A stretch of 36,026 bases of DNA from a virus. The notes under the pieces were generated by a model, which had not been told where the DNA came from, ran no database searches, and saw nothing but the letters and a program-made list of their open reading frames with translations. The translations under genes were made by a program, and so were the position numbers. How positions within the stretch are numbered: position 1 is the stretch's first letter; each line of letters starts with the position of its first letter. The stretch lies in the IMG/VR virus record IMGVR_UViG_3300021963_000355, positions 1-36,026 of that record. One strand, given 5' to 3'. Of the stretch, positions 34,826-36,026 are shown in pieces.

Positions 34826-35074
34826 ATGCAACTCTACATCCTCAAAGAAGTTCTTTACGATTACACTGACGGAATGGCAGTTATCGCTGCTGAATCTATG
34901 CCTCAGTGTGAACAGATCTTTATGGAAGAGTTTGGGTATTTCACTGATCGTAATGGTGAACGGGTGAAGGATGAAAAGGTACAAAAAGAGTTCAACAATG
35001 CTAAGGTTACTATCATCGAAAGCGTAGGACTTGATGAGGCAGGTATTGTAGAATACGTTTACGGTGGGGGTTGA
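34826..35074 (+). CDS. Hypothetical alpha/beta protein, 82 residues
   Basis: LYILKEVLYDYTDGMAVIAAESMPQCEQIFMEEFGYFTDRNGE: strand - strand - helix, related in form to 29358 and 27123. Ends VEYVYGGG. Confidence 0.65.
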   Translation: MQLYILKEVLYDYTDGMAVIAAESMPQCEQIFMEEFGYFTDRNGERVKDEKVQKEFNNAKVTIIESVGLDEAGIVEYVYGGG

Positions 35075-35076
35075 TA

Positions 35077-35244
35077 ATGACACCATCTACCCGTGCAATC
35101 GTAACCACAAGAATGGCAACTCACACACAGAATACGCCAGTCAATTCTGAAGCATTTCGTGCTAATGAAACTGATACGATTGGACTGGTAGTTGTTCTCA
35201 GTGGTCTTGCTGTTATTTGTCTCTTCTCTGCTCTGATTGACTGA
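35077..35244 (+). CDS. Small membrane protein, 55 residues
   Basis: Polar N-terminal half, then membrane helix IGLVVVLSGLAVICLFSALI at the C-terminus (tail-anchored). Stop overlaps the next ATG. Confidence 0.6.
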   Translation: MTPSTRAIVTTRMATHTQNTPVNSEAFRANETDTIGLVVVLSGLAVICLFSALID

Positions 35245-35393
35245 TGACTGATTTTGTTTCTGAATCCGAAGTGAAGCAAATGATGCTCATTGAGGCACTT
35301 GAGTATTACATTCAAGGATTGAAAGATGATAATTGTAATCAGGCAGCGATTGATGCCTTCACCGACCTTTTGACTGAGATTGAGAATGACTAA
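35244..35393 (+). CDS. Small two-helix protein, 49 residues
   Basis: SESEVKQMMLIEALEYYIQGLKDDNCNQAAIDAFTDLLTEIEND: two acidic helices. Overlaps the next gene by 8 bp. Confidence 0.6.
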   Translation: MTDFVSESEVKQMMLIEALEYYIQGLKDDNCNQAAIDAFTDLLTEIEND

Positions 35394-35553
35394 CGAACAA
35401 AAGATCCAAGCACTACCCACAATCCGTACCTTCCCATATACGATTGGTCTCCGTACATACTTCTCGGAAGAAGAATATCAAAAAGCACTCCACGATTTCC
35501 TGACTTGGAGAAACCATCAACAGAGCAAAAGGAACCGCACTAATGATGACTGA
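35386..35553 (+). CDS. Hypothetical basic protein, 55 residues
   Basis: TIRTFPYTIGLRTYFSEEEYQKALHDFLTWRNHQQSKRNR: a strand followed by a helix with basic tail. Overlaps the next start. Confidence 0.55.
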   Translation: MTNEQKIQALPTIRTFPYTIGLRTYFSEEEYQKALHDFLTWRNHQQSKRNRTNDD

Positions 35554-35716
35554 CACAGACAAAGTAGAAGCACTGAGTGACCTTCTCTCTAATGTCATTC
35601 ACTCTCTGGAGATGACAAAATATCTTATTGATGATGCAGATAAAGCATCATCGGTCGTTCGTGAAGCAGACAAGTTTCACCAACAAATGCTGAACATTCT
35701 TTACCCTGACGCCTGA
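35543..35716 (+). CDS. Small helical protein, 57 residues
   Basis: DKVEALSDLLSNVIHSLEMTKYLIDDADKASSVVREADKFHQQMLNIL: two long helices; may belong with the other two-helix proteins. Two adjacent ATG codons. Confidence 0.6.
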   Translation: MMTDTDKVEALSDLLSNVIHSLEMTKYLIDDADKASSVVREADKFHQQMLNILYPDA

Positions 35717-35717
35717 A

Positions 35718-36026
35718 ATGATTACCGCAACTGAACTGCTGGACTTTCTCACCAAAGCACAAAAAGTTTCTCCTTGTGGAGCAACCTTTCGTCAAACTGA
35801 TGAAGGTTATAAAATCACTCTGTATTGTGATTGGCACGATGATGGCAATAACTATAAACAATCTATTTTCATTGACAACGAAGGTGAATCCACTTGGAAT
35901 AATGGAGGAGACTATGATTTCTACACAATGGATAACATTTTGGATGAAATGCTTGTGAAACAACAAGAGAAAGAAATCAAAGCACAAAAGCGTAAAGAAC
36001 TGATTGAATCTCTCACACCAGAGCAA
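35718..36026 (+). CDS. Hypothetical protein, partial (cut by window end)
   Basis: 103 codons are seen without a stop. MITATELLDFLTKAQKVSPCGATFRQTDEGYKITLYCDWHDDGNNYKQSIFIDNEG... is a helix followed by beta strands, then a charged C-terminal helix (VKQQEKEIKAQKRKELIESL). Frames on the minus strand here are shadows. Confidence 0.6.
   Translation, partial: MITATELLDFLTKAQKVSPCGATFRQTDEGYKITLYCDWHDDGNNYKQSIFIDNEGESTWNNGGDYDFYTMDNILDEMLVKQQEKEIKAQKRKELIESLTPEQ

Noticed and set aside
35625-36026. Minus-strand 133-residue open frame at the right edge
   Set aside because: The plus-strand frame 35718-36026 continues the operon with normal codon use; the minus-strand protein has a low-complexity Phe/Ile/Leu composition typical of a shadow.
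1-36026. tRNA genes
   Set aside because: No cloverleaf with a matching acceptor stem and T-loop was noticed by eye; a covariance search would be needed to exclude one.

Overview
The window looks like part of a T4-like marine cyanophage genome (a cyanomyovirus of Synechococcus or Prochlorococcus). The evidence is fibre genes ending in an S74-type chaperone domain, late promoters of the form (T/A)ATAAATA, a CP12 Calvin-cycle inhibitor gene, AT-rich DNA, free-standing homing endonucleases, and about 90 very small, tightly packed genes joined by ATGA or TGATG overlaps. Only two genes, both endonuclease-like, lie on the minus strand. I see no rRNA, tRNA, CRISPR array or insertion sequence.

Layout. 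1-6.5 kb: adhesion module (collagen-like fibre end with S74 chaperone, a 999-residue structural protein and three LamG-type paralogues). 6.6-9.5 kb: a glycan pair (GH130-like propeller protein and a GT25-TPR-FkbM fusion). 9.5-30.8 kb: small-gene region with two copies of a 'small membrane peptide - zincin - secreted protein - helical protein' set (9.6-10.9 and 25.4-28.6 kb), CP12, a prohibitin-like protein, an RlpA-like protein and an endonuclease-like/methyltransferase-like pair. Three related GIY-YIG genes (11.6, 17.2, 23.9 kb), one HNH gene and one longer GIY-YIG gene (both minus strand) interrupt it. 31.6-32.5 kb: a compositionally odd stretch with an array of CTCGACGAG palindromes between two hairpins that share an 11-bp arm. 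32.6-36 kb: short operons of conserved cyanophage small genes; the last gene is cut by the window end.

Regulation is the most interesting part. (1) Fifteen genes or operons share one compact module: a CTGGCACA-like box, 31-33 bp (usually containing a hairpin), a TATAAT-like -10 box, then the start codon 27-32 bp after the first base of the -10. Most units lack a recognisable -35 and many lack a Shine-Dalgarno. (2) The three GIY-YIG genes share a leader in which an inverted repeat encloses a hairpin and a late promoter. The arms differ in sequence between loci but stay complementary, and the 3' arm always ends 10 nt before the ATG. This is the geometry expected if early read-through RNA hides the ribosome site while late transcripts expose it. 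(3) The CTCGACGAG array lies upstream of, and over, an extended -10 promoter and continues into a gene for an Asp/Tyr-rich peptide.

How the parts probably work together: the fibre and LamG proteins contact the host surface; the glycan genes may modify that surface or the virion; CP12 and several membrane or secreted small proteins act on host metabolism and envelope; the endonucleases are selfish elements placed between genes. All functions are read from sequence motifs only.
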